Below, in pieces: positions 49,814-58,264 of a stretch of DNA of 61,358 nt. The position numbers were made by a program, and so were the translations under genes. The notes beneath the pieces are model-generated. The model was not told where the DNA came from. It made no database searches and was given only the letters and a program-made list of their open reading frames with translations. How positions within the stretch are numbered: position 1 is the first letter of the stretch; the number at the start of each line of letters is the position of its first letter. Where the stretch lies: contig NZ_JACSCY010000022.1 of the NCBI RefSeq assembly GCF_014333615.1, forward strand, positions 1 to 61,358, in the 5' to 3' direction. This DNA is from Hymenobacter citatus. GTDB lineage: Bacteria > Bacteroidota > Bacteroidia > Cytophagales > Hymenobacteraceae.

Positions 49814-50860
49814 ATGCGTGAACCCTTCCTCACTGGCGGCGACGAGCACTACGACGCCACGGACAAAGACATTGATAAGGCCCTACGCCCGCTTAGTTTC
49901 GACGACTTTGCCGGACAGGACAAGGTAGTCGAGAACCTGAAAATCTTTGTGGCCGCCGCTAAGAGACGCGGCGACGCCCTCGACCATGTGCTGTTGCACG
50001 GCCCTCCCGGCCTGGGCAAAACCACGCTGTCGCACATCATTGCCAACGAGCTGGGCGCGGGCATCAAAATGACCAGTGGCCCGGTGCTCGACAAGCCCAG
50101 CGACCTGGCCGGCCTGCTCACCAACCTCGACCCGCACGATGTGCTCTTCATCGACGAGATTCACCGCCTCAACCCGGTGGTAGAAGAATACCTTTACTCG
50201 GCCATGGAGGATTACCGTATCGACATCATGCTCGATTCGGGTCCGAATGCGCGCTCGGTGCAGATTTCGCTGTCGCCCTTCACGCTCATTGGCGCTACTA
50301 CCCGGTCGGGCTTGCTCACGTCGCCGTTGCGGGCACGTTTCGGTATCAACTCACGCCTGGAGTACTACGATGCTAAGTTGCTGACCAGCATTGTGCAACG
50401 CTCGTCTGAGATTCTGGGCACACCCATTTACGAGGATGCAGCCTACGAAATTGCGCGTCGCTCGCGTGGTACGCCCCGCATTGCCAACAACCTGCTGCGC
50501 CGCACCCGCGACTTCGCCCAGATCAAGGGAACAGGCACTATCACTGTTGATATTGCCCAATTCGCCCTCAACGCCCTCGACGTAGACGCCCGCGGCCTCG
50601 ACGATATGGACAAGCGCATCCTGAGCACCATCATCGACAAGTTCAAAGGTGGCCCCGTGGGCATCAGCACCATCGCTACGGCCTGCGGCGAAGAAGGCGA
50701 AACCATCGAGGAAGTGTACGAGCCGTTCCTGATTCAGGAAGGGTACATCAAGCGCACCAGCCGCGGCCGCGAGGCTACCGAAGCTGCCTACCTGCACCTG
50801 GGCCGTACGATGCCCCAGCACCTGCGCGGCAACGCCAGCACGGGGGAGTTGTTTTCCTGA
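49814..50860 (+). CDS. ruvB: Holliday junction branch-migration helicase RuvB
   Basis: AAA+ motor of the RuvAB complex. The 348-residue product has Walker A GPPGLGKTT, Walker B FIDEIH, sensor 1 GATTRSGLLTSPLRARFG, and the winged-helix C-terminus (GISTIATACGEEGETIEEVYEPFLIQEGYIKRTSRGR in part). The ATG at 49814 is chosen; a TTG two codons earlier lies inside the -7 element. The C-terminal HLGRTMPQH is typical. Confidence 0.97.
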   Translation: MREPFLTGGDEHYDATDKDIDKALRPLSFDDFAGQDKVVENLKIFVAAAKRRGDALDHVLLHGPPGLGKTTLSHIIANELGAGIKMTSGPVLDKPSDLAGLLTNLDPHDVLFIDEIHRLNPVVEEYLYSAMEDYRIDIMLDSGPNARSVQISLSPFTLIGATTRSGLLTSPLRARFGINSRLEYYDAKLLTSIVQRSSEILGTPIYEDAAYEIARRSRGTPRIANNLLRRTRDFAQIKGTGTITVDIAQFALNALDVDARGLDDMDKRILSTIIDKFKGGPVGISTIATACGEEGETIEEVYEPFLIQEGYIKRTSRGREATEAAYLHLGRTMPQHLRGNASTGELFS

Positions 50861-50883
50861 TTGTGAATCAAACTCACTATAAA

Positions 50884-51450
50884 ATGCTCAAGCAGATGCT
50901 ATTATTAGCGGTTTGCTTGGGCATATTGCTTTCATGCCAGAGCCAAGAAGTAAAAGGGAATATGTCTGATCATAAAGAAAAATTGGATGCTAGAATAGAG
51001 CGGCTAAGCAAGAAATACGATTTACGGGTTCATTATTTTGATGCAGAGTGTCTATATGATGAAGGCGATTTGGCTTTGACCTTGTCGGAGTTCTTGACTA
51101 AGCTGCTGCCGGAACAACAATTCCGCGTTACGGAGTCGTTGACCCCAAATAAACAGCAAGTTATTGCGCAGGTTTTTTACCAAGACACAATTGTTGGTGA
51201 AGTAACTTCCGAAGTTGGTGGGGATTACTTGCCAGATTCATTTTATACAGCGTTGGACTCAATACCAGCAAGGGCGAAGAGTAAGCGTGAAATGTGGATG
51301 GTGAATCCACGGCTCTATGGTCAGGATGGTTGCTACATATCCGGTACCACACGAAACTTGATGGCCGCTCGGCAGGAAGGGCTTCCTTTACTGCTGCCAA
51401 CTGAAACTACGGATGATATGATGAAAGCAGATATCAGTGACTTTGAGTAG
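50884..51450 (+). CDS. Hypothetical lipoprotein, 188 aa
   Basis: Not recognised. The lipoprotein signal MLLLAVCLGILLSC is clear. The start at 50884 is preferred over a GTG at 50863 because it places the signal correctly. A charged helical segment (DHKEKLDARIERLSKKYDL) is followed by a mixed alpha/beta region. It begins 23 bp after ruvB and may ride on its transcript. GC content is lower than in the neighbours. Confidence 0.65.
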   Translation: MLKQMLLLAVCLGILLSCQSQEVKGNMSDHKEKLDARIERLSKKYDLRVHYFDAECLYDEGDLALTLSEFLTKLLPEQQFRVTESLTPNKQQVIAQVFYQDTIVGEVTSEVGGDYLPDSFYTALDSIPARAKSKREMWMVNPRLYGQDGCYISGTTRNLMAARQEGLPLLLPTETTDDMMKADISDFE

Positions 51451-51499
51451 CTGCATGCTCAGCTTAGTAACTTGTGGCATAGGAGAGGAAGGAATGCCG

Positions 51500-51507
51500 T
51501 ATTTTTG
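51500..51507 (+). promoter_or_regulatory. Possible -7 element of queG
   Basis: TATTTTTG matches TAnnTTTG and lies 21 bp before the queG ATG. A TTG lies 25 bp upstream (51472-51474), longer than the usual 19-21 spacing. Confidence 0.45.
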
Positions 51508-51528
51508 TAGTTAGCCATTCCCAAACTC

Positions 51529-52512
51529 ATGCTACCTATCGCCCGTTATACTGCCTTCATTAAGCGCCGCGCCGCTGAGCTGGGCTTTATGTATTGTGGT
51601 ATTTCGAAGGCGGAGTTTCTGGAAGAAGAAGCGCCGCGGCTGGAAAACTGGCTGAACCGCAACGCCCACGGTAAAATGGCCTATATGGCCAATCACTTCG
51701 ACAAGCGCCTCGATCCGCGCCTGTTGGTGGAGGGCGCCAAATCAGTCGTTTCGCTGCTGCTGAATTATTACCCTGCCGAGGAAGACCAGCAGCCCGACGA
51801 GCCGGACACGCTCAAAATCAGCAAGTATGCCTACGGTCGCGACTATCATTTTGTCATCAAAGACAAGCTGAAAACCCTGCTGGCGGATATTCAGCAGGAG
51901 GTAGGGGAGGTAGGCGGGCGCGTGTTCGTGGATTCGGCGCCGGTGATGGACAAGGTGTGGGCCAAGAAAAGCGGCCTGGGGTGGGTAGGGAAAAGCTCAA
52001 ACCTGATCCGGCCGGGCACCGGCAGCTTCTTCTTTATTGCCGAGCTGATTCTAGACCTGGAGCTGGACTACGATGGCCCCATTAAGGACTACTGTGGCAC
52101 CTGCACCAAATGCGTGGATGCCTGCCCCACGGGTGCCATTACAGAGCCCTACGTGGTAGATGGCAGCAAGTGCATCAGCTACTTCACCATCGAGCTGAAA
52201 GACCAGATACCGCAGGAAGTAGCCGGTAAATTTGGCAACTGGGTATTTGGTTGCGACATCTGCCAGGATGTGTGCCCCTGGAACCGCTTTGCCCAGGCGC
52301 ACAACGAGCCGCAGTTTCAGGCGCACCCGCAGTTCAAGCACCTCCGCGCCACCGACTGGCAGGAAATCACGCACGAGCTGTTCTCAGAATTGTTTCGGCA
52401 GTCGGCGGTGAAGCGCACGGGGTATGCGGGCTTGCAGCGCAACATCCTGTTTGTAACGCAAACCGCCGATGCGGAAGCATCGGCGGGTAGGGCGGCAGAA
52501 TCAGATGGCTAA
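51529..52512 (+). CDS. queG: Epoxyqueuosine reductase
   Basis: Last step of queuosine synthesis: cobalamin- and iron-sulfur-dependent reduction of epoxyqueuosine in tRNA. The 327-residue product has the N-terminal cobalamin-binding half (RNAHGKMAYMANHFDKRLDPRLL in part, VDSAPVMDKVWAKKSGLGWVGK in part) and two 4Fe-4S clusters: CGTCTKCVDACPTGAI and CDICQDVCPWN. The C-terminal ~15 residues are low-complexity. Its stop overlaps the end of the convergent small gene by 12 bp. Confidence 0.96.
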   Translation: MLPIARYTAFIKRRAAELGFMYCGISKAEFLEEEAPRLENWLNRNAHGKMAYMANHFDKRLDPRLLVEGAKSVVSLLLNYYPAEEDQQPDEPDTLKISKYAYGRDYHFVIKDKLKTLLADIQQEVGEVGGRVFVDSAPVMDKVWAKKSGLGWVGKSSNLIRPGTGSFFFIAELILDLELDYDGPIKDYCGTCTKCVDACPTGAITEPYVVDGSKCISYFTIELKDQIPQEVAGKFGNWVFGCDICQDVCPWNRFAQAHNEPQFQAHPQFKHLRATDWQEITHELFSELFRQSAVKRTGYAGLQRNILFVTQTADAEASAGRAAESDG

Positions 52513-52692
52513 TTGGCCAAAGACGCGGTTTAGGATGGCGCGGTAGACTTTGGCAAACTGGGCGTAGCACCATTCCTTGAACTGGGCTACTTCTTCGGGT
52601 AGTATCGTGCGGAGTGCCTTGCGCAGCTCCTTCTCAAATAAAAACTTGTCGAAACTAACCTTAGATAGGATGGTTTTGGTGTACTCTAGCAT
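52501..52692 (-). CDS. Small conserved-looking protein, 63 aa
   Basis: Family name not recognised. The soluble helical product (KTILSKVSFDKFLFEKELRKAL, EFKEWCYAQFAKVYRAIL-like pattern) reads as a compact three-helix protein. It overlaps the 3' end of queG tail-to-tail by 12 bp. Confidence 0.65.
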   Translation of the reverse strand: MLEYTKTILSKVSFDKFLFEKELRKALRTILPEEVAQFKEWCYAQFAKVYRAILNRVFGQLAI

Positions 52693-52825
52693 GGTGGGTG
52701 GTTTTCAATAGCGGGTGGAGTATTGGGTGGGGAGAGCGAACCGTTATACGAACAAGCGTTAGCTATAGTGGTACTTTACGAAAGGCTAATTGCTAACCAT
52801 CAGACAATCCGGAAATTAAATTTTA

Positions 52826-52871
52826 AAGCCACAAAAAAAGGACGCATAAAGCGTCCTTTTTTTGTGGCTTT
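52826..52871. terminator. Terminator of ferritin-like pair C
   Basis: AAAGCCACAAAAAAAGGACGC and GCGTCCTTTTTTTGTGGCTTT (each read in two parts) are perfect inverted copies around ATAAA. It lies about 30 bp beyond the last ferritin-like gene on the minus strand. Confidence 0.92.
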
Positions 52872-52900
52872 ACCTTAGAAAAACGTGCTTTTTCTATATT

Positions 52901-53791
52901 CTAGTATATAAACAGGCCTGCCAAATTGCTGGCAGTAGTAGCTGTCATGGGCTCATCGAAAGCGGCCTGCACTTTTTGCAAGGCCGTCTGGCCTACGCCA
53001 GCTGCATCAATAGGTAGTAGGTCGAAGGGAATGGTTTGTCCGGCTACGCGTTGCGTGGTGTTTTCTTCGCCCGCATACACGGCATCGGTCAGGCCCGCTG
53101 TTGTAATGGACTGGTCCGTGGGGCTGATCCACGGTTTCACGGTAGCATTGCGGTTGCGGCGCAAGGTACGGATGTGGGCCGCATGCCGAGCCTCCACCGA
53201 GTGAATACGAGCAGCAGCTGTCAGAAACACCCGGTCGCTCTGCACGGTGGCAAGCTGGCCCTTGTAGGCCCGCACCCCCGTGTCTTCCAGCAGTTGGGCT
53301 ACCTGCAAAAAGGTGTCGAAATTGCTGAATACGTCGGCAAACGGTGCGCTTTGCGTGCCGTTTTTGCTACCGGTAAAATCGAAGTTAAGATTGGTGGGTA
53401 TATCAGCGCCGGATGCCTGGAGTACCCGCGTGAGAAAGGCAACGTGCTGCTGCTCATGCTGCTGCACCGTCACAATGCCCGGCCGCAGATCGGAAGGAAT
53501 AAACCCAGCGGGTACGGCGGGCGTATTGGGCACTAAACCTAGCGCCCGCGAATAAAAGTTGTTTTCGAGCAGCTCCAGGGTAAGCGCCAGCGAAAGTGAG
53601 TCGGTGATGGTTTGTGCTCCACGCCCGTAGGCTTGGCGCAGCGCCGAGCCCAGCACCAAGGGCGCGGTAGCCACGGCAGCCTTGCCAGTGAGGGAACCCA
53701 GGCGGGTAAGCGCCTCGCGGCGCGAGCCCAACCGGGCAAGCAGTTCCGGGTCGGCTTCGGTCAGATTGACCAGGAGTTTCAAAATATTCAT
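52901..53791 (-). CDS. Ferritin-like protein, large partner (pair C)
   Basis: Exported four-helix ferritin-like protein (PF13668-type), role undescribed. Putative metal ligands by position are Glu73/Glu76 (LELLENNFY), Glu113-x-x-His116 (HEQQH), Glu169 (LLEDTGVRAYKG) and Glu200-x-x-His203 (SVEARHAAHIRTL), all present. The N-terminus resembles a Tat signal with a long n-region: SRREALTRLG (Arg24-Arg25) then KAAVATAPLVLGSALRQAYG. It starts 20 bp after its small partner. Confidence 0.85.
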   Translation of the reverse strand: MNILKLLVNLTEADPELLARLGSRREALTRLGSLTGKAAVATAPLVLGSALRQAYGRGAQTITDSLSLALTLELLENNFYSRALGLVPNTPAVPAGFIPSDLRPGIVTVQQHEQQHVAFLTRVLQASGADIPTNLNFDFTGSKNGTQSAPFADVFSNFDTFLQVAQLLEDTGVRAYKGQLATVQSDRVFLTAAARIHSVEARHAAHIRTLRRNRNATVKPWISPTDQSITTAGLTDAVYAGEENTTQRVAGQTIPFDLLPIDAAGVGQTALQKVQAAFDEPMTATTASNLAGLFIY

Positions 53792-53811
53792 ACGCGAGAA
53801 GGCAAGCGAAG

Positions 53812-54561
53812 CTAGGCTAAAGCAGCAGTATTAGAAGTCACAACGGTTACCGTGAAGTAGGGGGCTAGCTCCGTAATCACCGCCGACGGCGTCAGTACAG
53901 CACCAAGTCCGGCCAGGTCGCCGGTGCTGGTCACTACATCGGTACCAGCAAAAGAGCCGGCTACCTCCAGGTCGCGCACGTAGGCCGCATGACGCGCCTT
54001 CACGGAAGCAATCTTACCAGCAAACAGCAGGTAGTCTTTGCCGGTGCTGTCGGTGCTGAAGCGCATTACCACATCATTGTAGGCCGCCACCGTCAGGTCT
54101 TCAAACTTTTTAGCCGCAGCCACTACACCAGCGCGAGTAGTAAGGGTAAGGGTAGCAAACGTGAAGGTCAGCGGGGCAATGGCATTGGCGCCCAGCAGGT
54201 ATTTGTACGACTCTGTATAAATCAACTCGTGGTCGCGCAGATCGGTGAAGCCCGCCTGCTCCGCAGTAGTCATCCCTGTGGGGAAAGCCGCTACCACTGC
54301 TTGGTAGAAGGCCAGCGTTAGTTGGTGTAGGCTATATAAATAGTTGAATACGACGTTGTTGGCGGTGATGCCCTGGACGCCATTGGTATACGACAGCAGT
54401 GGGGTAGAGGGCGTAGTAGGTGTATTTTCACCATCATCATCACTGCAACCCGCTAGTACCAGCGTAGAGGTAGCAACTGTTGCACCTGCCGCCCGCAAAA
54501 ACGTACGACGTGGCAGGGGAGTAGATGTGAAAAAAGGAGTAAGCTTATCGGACATACACAA
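53812..54561 (-). CDS. Ferritin-like Tat lipoprotein with degenerate metal site (pair C)
   Basis: Small partner of pair C. The Tat signal is canonical (PRRTFLRAAGA, Arg18-Arg19) with lipobox LAGC (Cys39), so a membrane-anchored periplasmic protein is predicted. Aligned with its paralogues, the first-helix Glu pair is His79/Thr82, the second-helix ExxH is Glu112-x-x-Tyr115, and the fourth-helix Glu is Lys188 (SVKARHAAYV). Only Glu112, Glu154 and His191 remain. It probably cannot hold a di-metal centre and may be structural. An ATG two codons in is an alternative start. Confidence 0.85.
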   Translation of the reverse strand: MCMSDKLTPFFTSTPLPRRTFLRAAGATVATSTLVLAGCSDDDGENTPTTPSTPLLSYTNGVQGITANNVVFNYLYSLHQLTLAFYQAVVAAFPTGMTTAEQAGFTDLRDHELIYTESYKYLLGANAIAPLTFTFATLTLTTRAGVVAAAKKFEDLTVAAYNDVVMRFSTDSTGKDYLLFAGKIASVKARHAAYVRDLEVAGSFAGTDVVTSTGDLAGLGAVLTPSAVITELAPYFTVTVVTSNTAALA

Positions 54562-54664
54562 AGGCGAAACAGGCTTTCAACGCAGATTTACTATAAATCT
54601 GATATAGGCGCTGGTAAAGTTACTTAGTTCCGGCTGAATAGCGGATGGAACCCACGAAAAGCAC

Positions 54665-54694
54665 AAAAGGGTACACCACGCGGCGTACCCTTTT
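54665..54694 (-). terminator. Terminator of ferritin-like pair B
   Basis: AAAAGGGTAC and GTACCCTTTT pair over 10 bp around ACCACGCGGC. It lies 25 bp beyond the stop of the pair-B large gene. Confidence 0.88.
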
Positions 54695-54719
54695 GCTGAA
54701 TTGCTAGTGTATAGCGAGC

Positions 54720-55550
54720 CTAGTTCTTGATGAAAGGCCCTACTACTGTGCGTACAGAGGTGTCATCCAGTGCTTCATCGAAGGCCTCACTGGCCAACGC
54801 TCTTGTGTAGCTTGAGTCGAGGCTAGTGAGGTCTATGCCAGCCTGCATAAAGTTTTCTTCGGATGGGAAGGTAGTAGTAGGATTACCTGGGCCATAAATG
54901 GCTGCCACAGCGTTATTCGCTTCAGCATTGGTAATCCAAGGGGCGTTGTTGGCAGTGCCGTTGGCTTTGCGCATCGAGCGGATGTGCGCCGCGTGACGGG
55001 CTTCTACCGAGTGAATTTGTAGGGCAACGGTTAGGACGTCGTTGGGATTTCCTGCGCTTTTAATCACGCCTGCCTGACCTTTGTAGGCACGTACGCCGCC
55101 ATCTTCCAACGACTGAGCATATGCCAGGAAATTGGCGTAGTTATCGAATGCCGGGCCGAAATCGAAGCTCTTGGGCTTCGGGTTGGCGTTCGAAGACAGA
55201 GCACCTTTCAATAGATTTACGTGCGCCGTTTCGTGCTTCATGATCTGCTGAATGGCTGCAGTAGCTGCCCCGCTTGGAATCAGGCCGGTTTTGGCCAAGG
55301 CTTGCTTGTAAAAGTCTTCCTCCAGGTATTCCAACAGCAAAGCGTAGTTCAATACAGCATTTGCGCTGTTCAGCGTCTGCTGACCTACTGCTTTGTTGAA
55401 CACAGAGCCCAGCGCGATAGGAGCAGCCGCCAAAGCAGCTTTTTTGCTCATGTTGCCAAGTGCAGCGAAAACATCGCGACGTGAGTTGAGCTTGTCCAGG
55501 ATTTCTGGATCAGCCTTCTCGATTTCTGAAATGATATTAAACAAGTTCAT
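54720..55550 (-). CDS. Ferritin-like protein, large partner (pair B)
   Basis: 276-residue exported ferritin-like protein. All expected ligands are present: Glu74/Glu77 (LEYLEEDFY), Glu107-x-x-His110 (HETAH), Glu149 (LEDGGVRAYKG) and Glu183-x-x-His186 (SVEARHAAHI). The N-terminus MNLFNIISEIEKADPEILDK is shared with the other large partners; the twin arginines are Arg24-Arg25 (SRRDVFAALG). It lies 22 bp after its small partner. Confidence 0.88.
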   Translation of the reverse strand: MNLFNIISEIEKADPEILDKLNSRRDVFAALGNMSKKAALAAAPIALGSVFNKAVGQQTLNSANAVLNYALLLEYLEEDFYKQALAKTGLIPSGAATAAIQQIMKHETAHVNLLKGALSSNANPKPKSFDFGPAFDNYANFLAYAQSLEDGGVRAYKGQAGVIKSAGNPNDVLTVALQIHSVEARHAAHIRSMRKANGTANNAPWITNAEANNAVAAIYGPGNPTTTFPSEENFMQAGIDLTSLDSSYTRALASEAFDEALDDTSVRTVVGPFIKN

Positions 55551-55572
55551 GATGAAGTCTGCTATCTGTGAA

Positions 55573-56298
55573 TTATTTACCTACGTTGGCACCGCTGATG
55601 GTTTCCTTGATGAACGGCTGGGCAGCCGTCAGGACAGTAGCCACATCGTTTGCCTTGTCCAAGCCGTTTGCATCTACGATATCATCGGCTGCGAAAGAAC
55701 CATTGCTAATCAAATCGCGGATGTAGGCTGCGTGGCGCGCTTCTACCGATACAATCTTGCCGGCAATGAGCAGGTAGTTAGTATCCTTGATAAGCTTACC
55801 AGCGCCGTTGTAGGCTGATACACCAAGGTCTTCGAACGTCCGAGCCGTTGTCAGTACCGAGTTGCGGTCCGTGAAGTTGATCTTGGAAAAGTCTGGCGTC
55901 AGGCCCGGAATGGTTTTGCCAGCGGCAGCCGTGTCAATAGCTTTCTTGAAGAAATCACGGTGAATGGCTTCGTGCTTCGCAATAGCTGTCAGATAGGTTT
56001 TCTCATCGGCCGTCATGTTAGCATACGGAGTGGCAATCACTTGTGCATAGAAAGCCGCTTCCAGTTGCTCTAAAGCATATGCGTAGTTCAGTACACCCAC
56101 GTCACCCGAACCCAGGTCTACCATGCCAGGGGTAGAGGGTGAGTTATTGTCGCTGTCGTCGTTGCAGCCGGCCAGGGCCAGGGCTGTTACGCCGGCCGTA
56201 GCCCCAGCATACATAAAGAAAGAGCGGCGCTTAATGGGAGCGTACAGCGGCTTGGTGAAGCCCGCTTCGTCTTCGCCTGGTTTGATGATGTTGGACAT
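55573..56298 (-). CDS. Ferritin-like Tat lipoprotein (pair B)
   Basis: 241-residue small partner with Tat motif KRRSFFMYAG (Arg24-Arg25) and lipobox LAGC (Cys45). Ligands are intact: Glu77/Glu80 (LEQLEAAFYAQ), Glu110-x-x-His113 (HEAIH), Glu156 (FEDLGVSAYNG) and Glu186-x-x-His189 (SVEARHAAYI). The signal region is nearly identical to that of pair A, pointing to recent duplication. It is the first gene of its pair. Confidence 0.9.
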   Translation of the reverse strand: MSNIIKPGEDEAGFTKPLYAPIKRRSFFMYAGATAGVTALALAGCNDDSDNNSPSTPGMVDLGSGDVGVLNYAYALEQLEAAFYAQVIATPYANMTADEKTYLTAIAKHEAIHRDFFKKAIDTAAAGKTIPGLTPDFSKINFTDRNSVLTTARTFEDLGVSAYNGAGKLIKDTNYLLIAGKIVSVEARHAAYIRDLISNGSFAADDIVDANGLDKANDVATVLTAAQPFIKETISGANVGK

Positions 56299-56496
56299 AA
56301 AAAAAGGAAGTTTGGGTGAAACAGGGGAACTAGGGCAATAACAGAGCCACGACAGCTACTTTCTGCCTTTACTCAAGTATTAAATATCCTAGAAGCTTGT
56401 TGTTTGATGTGATTTACGGCTGAGTAAGCAGAATGGATTGGGTAGTAGTATTTTTTTTCGTTCAGCTTTCTGTAATCAGATGGTAGGCTGAATAAA

Positions 56497-56543
56497 ACAG
56501 GCAACAAAAAAGCTGCTCTTAGAGCGGCTTTTTTGTTGCCTGT
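56497..56543 (-). terminator. Terminator of ferritin-like pair A
   Basis: AACAGGCAACAAAAAAGC and GCTTTTTTGTTGCCTGTT are perfect inverted copies with an inner GCTCT/AGAGC stem. It lies about 20 bp beyond the pair-A large gene. Confidence 0.92.
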
Positions 56544-56562
56544 TAGGTGGTTACGCAATCGT

Positions 56563-57495
56563 CTAGTTGAACAATCCAGCGGTAGCGCCAACTGCCGAGC
56601 GGAAGTTGCGGGCAATGGCTTTTACTGCGGCGGCATCCAAGGGCTCATCAAATGCTTCGGAAGCTGCGGCGGCCGTGATGGTAAGGCCAGTGGGGGCCGT
56701 AGAACTCGTCTGCACGTTGATGTTTGCCTGCGTTACGTTGCTTTCAGCGGGATGATTCGCATCGGAGCCGGCGCCGTACACGGGTGCTGTCACGGCTGGC
56801 ACTGGCCCACCGTTGTCGGTGCCCGAAATCCAGCTTTTGGGCTTAGCATTCAGGTTAGTGACGTCGGCGGTAGCTGATACGCCACCGCGGCGCAACAGGC
56901 GCAGGTGCGAGGAGTGGCGAGCCTCCACGGAGTGGATGTTGAGAGCGGCCGTAAGAATAGCCTTATTGCTCATCAAGCTAGGAGCACCACCCTTGTAGGC
57001 ACGTACACCTGTGTCTACAAAGGCTTGGCCGGTGCCATAGAAATTGGCCGAGTTGGCAAACGGATCAGGAAGCTTGCCACCTGCCGTGTAATCAAACGCC
57101 GCGCGGGTGGGGTCGTTGGGGCTGAACGCCTGGCTACCCAACACGGCTCGCAGGGCATTGATGTGGCCCAGCTCATCGTCCCGGATGATAGTTATAGCAG
57201 GGATATCAGCGCTCGGAATCAAACCACTGGTTTTTAAACCGGTATCGTAATAGTGGTATTCCAGGTACTCCAGCTGCAATGCCAGATTCAGCGTTTGCAC
57301 AATCTCAGTAGATAGGTTACTGCTCTGGCCGTAGGCCTTATTGAACATAGTGCCCAGCAAGCCGGGTAGGGTGGCTGCCGTTACGGCTTTGCCCATACCC
57401 GAAATGTGCTTGAATACGCGCCGACGGGTGTCGAAACGGTCGTAAACTTCTGGGTCTACTTTTTCAATGTCGGAGATAATCTTAAATAAATCCAT
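56563..57495 (-). CDS. Ferritin-like protein, large partner (pair A)
   Basis: 310-residue product from the ATG at 57495 (MDLFKIISDIEK), which aligns with the other large partners; the frame open to 57552 is rejected. Ligands are Glu76/Glu79, Glu108-x-x-His111 (DDELGH) and Glu191-x-x-His194 (SVEARHSSHL). The third-helix Glu is replaced by Val160 (AFVDTGVRAYKG). It carries extra loop insertions after residues 120 and 205. Tat-like twin arginines are Arg24-Arg25 (TRRRVFKHISG). Confidence 0.87.
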   Translation of the reverse strand: MDLFKIISDIEKVDPEVYDRFDTRRRVFKHISGMGKAVTAATLPGLLGTMFNKAYGQSSNLSTEIVQTLNLALQLEYLEYHYYDTGLKTSGLIPSADIPAITIIRDDELGHINALRAVLGSQAFSPNDPTRAAFDYTAGGKLPDPFANSANFYGTGQAFVDTGVRAYKGGAPSLMSNKAILTAALNIHSVEARHSSHLRLLRRGGVSATADVTNLNAKPKSWISGTDNGGPVPAVTAPVYGAGSDANHPAESNVTQANINVQTSSTAPTGLTITAAAASEAFDEPLDAAAVKAIARNFRSAVGATAGLFN

Positions 57496-57532
57496 GGTGG
57501 AAAGACAACGTGTGAAAGGGTAGGGAAGAGAA

Positions 57533-58264
57533 TTAACGCAAGCTATTAGCACTTAGCTTAGAGCCGTCGGCTAGATACATGTTGGCTGTCTCAAGTACCT
57601 GCGAAGGTGACTTAGACTTTTCTTGCCGAGCACTAGCTCCTGTTGTGCTAAAGTCAACTACATCGTCTCCCACAAAAGAATTGAACGTAATCAGGTCGCG
57701 AATCAACGCGGCGTGGCGCGCTTCTACCGATACAATCTTACCGGCAATAGTGAGGTAGGATGCATCCTGAATATACTGTCCAGCACCGTTATAAGCGGCA
57801 ACACCCAGGTCCTCAAATGCCTTTGCAGCGTTCAATACACTGGTACGCTCGCCAAAGTTGATAGCAGAGAAATCGGGCGTCAGGTTTTTAAGTGGTGTAG
57901 CATTTGCCGCGGAAATGGCCTGACGGAAAAAATCAACGTGAATTTTTTCGTGTAAGGCTAGATCCTGAAAGACTTGCTTTTCAGCGGCACTTGCAGTATT
58001 CAGATAGTAACCACCGGCTATTACTTGCGCGTAGAAAGCGGCTTCTAGTTGCTCTAGCGCATAGGCATAATTCAGTACACCCACGTCATTTGCCCCCACA
58101 TCAATAAAAGAGGAGTTATCGTCGCTGTCGTCGCTGCAGCCGGCCAGGGCTAGGGCCGTTACGCCGGCCGTAGCACCAGCATATATGAAAAAAGAGCGAC
58201 GCTTAATAGGGGCGTATAGTGGTTTGGACAGAGTGTTGTCGTCGGGTTTGATGATGTTGGACAT
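57533..58264 (-). CDS. Ferritin-like Tat lipoprotein (pair A)
   Basis: 243-residue small partner with Tat motif KRRSFFIYAG (Arg22-Arg23) and lipobox LAGC (Cys43). Ligands are intact: Glu71/Glu74 (LEQLEAAFYAQ), Glu106-x-x-His109 (HEKIH), Glu151 (FEDLGVAAYNG) and Glu181-x-x-His184 (SVEARHAALI). It is the most upstream gene of the six-gene array. Gap to its large partner is 37 bp. Confidence 0.9.
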   Translation of the reverse strand: MSNIIKPDDNTLSKPLYAPIKRRSFFIYAGATAGVTALALAGCSDDSDDNSSFIDVGANDVGVLNYAYALEQLEAAFYAQVIAGGYYLNTASAAEKQVFQDLALHEKIHVDFFRQAISAANATPLKNLTPDFSAINFGERTSVLNAAKAFEDLGVAAYNGAGQYIQDASYLTIAGKIVSVEARHAALIRDLITFNSFVGDDVVDFSTTGASARQEKSKSPSQVLETANMYLADGSKLSANSLR

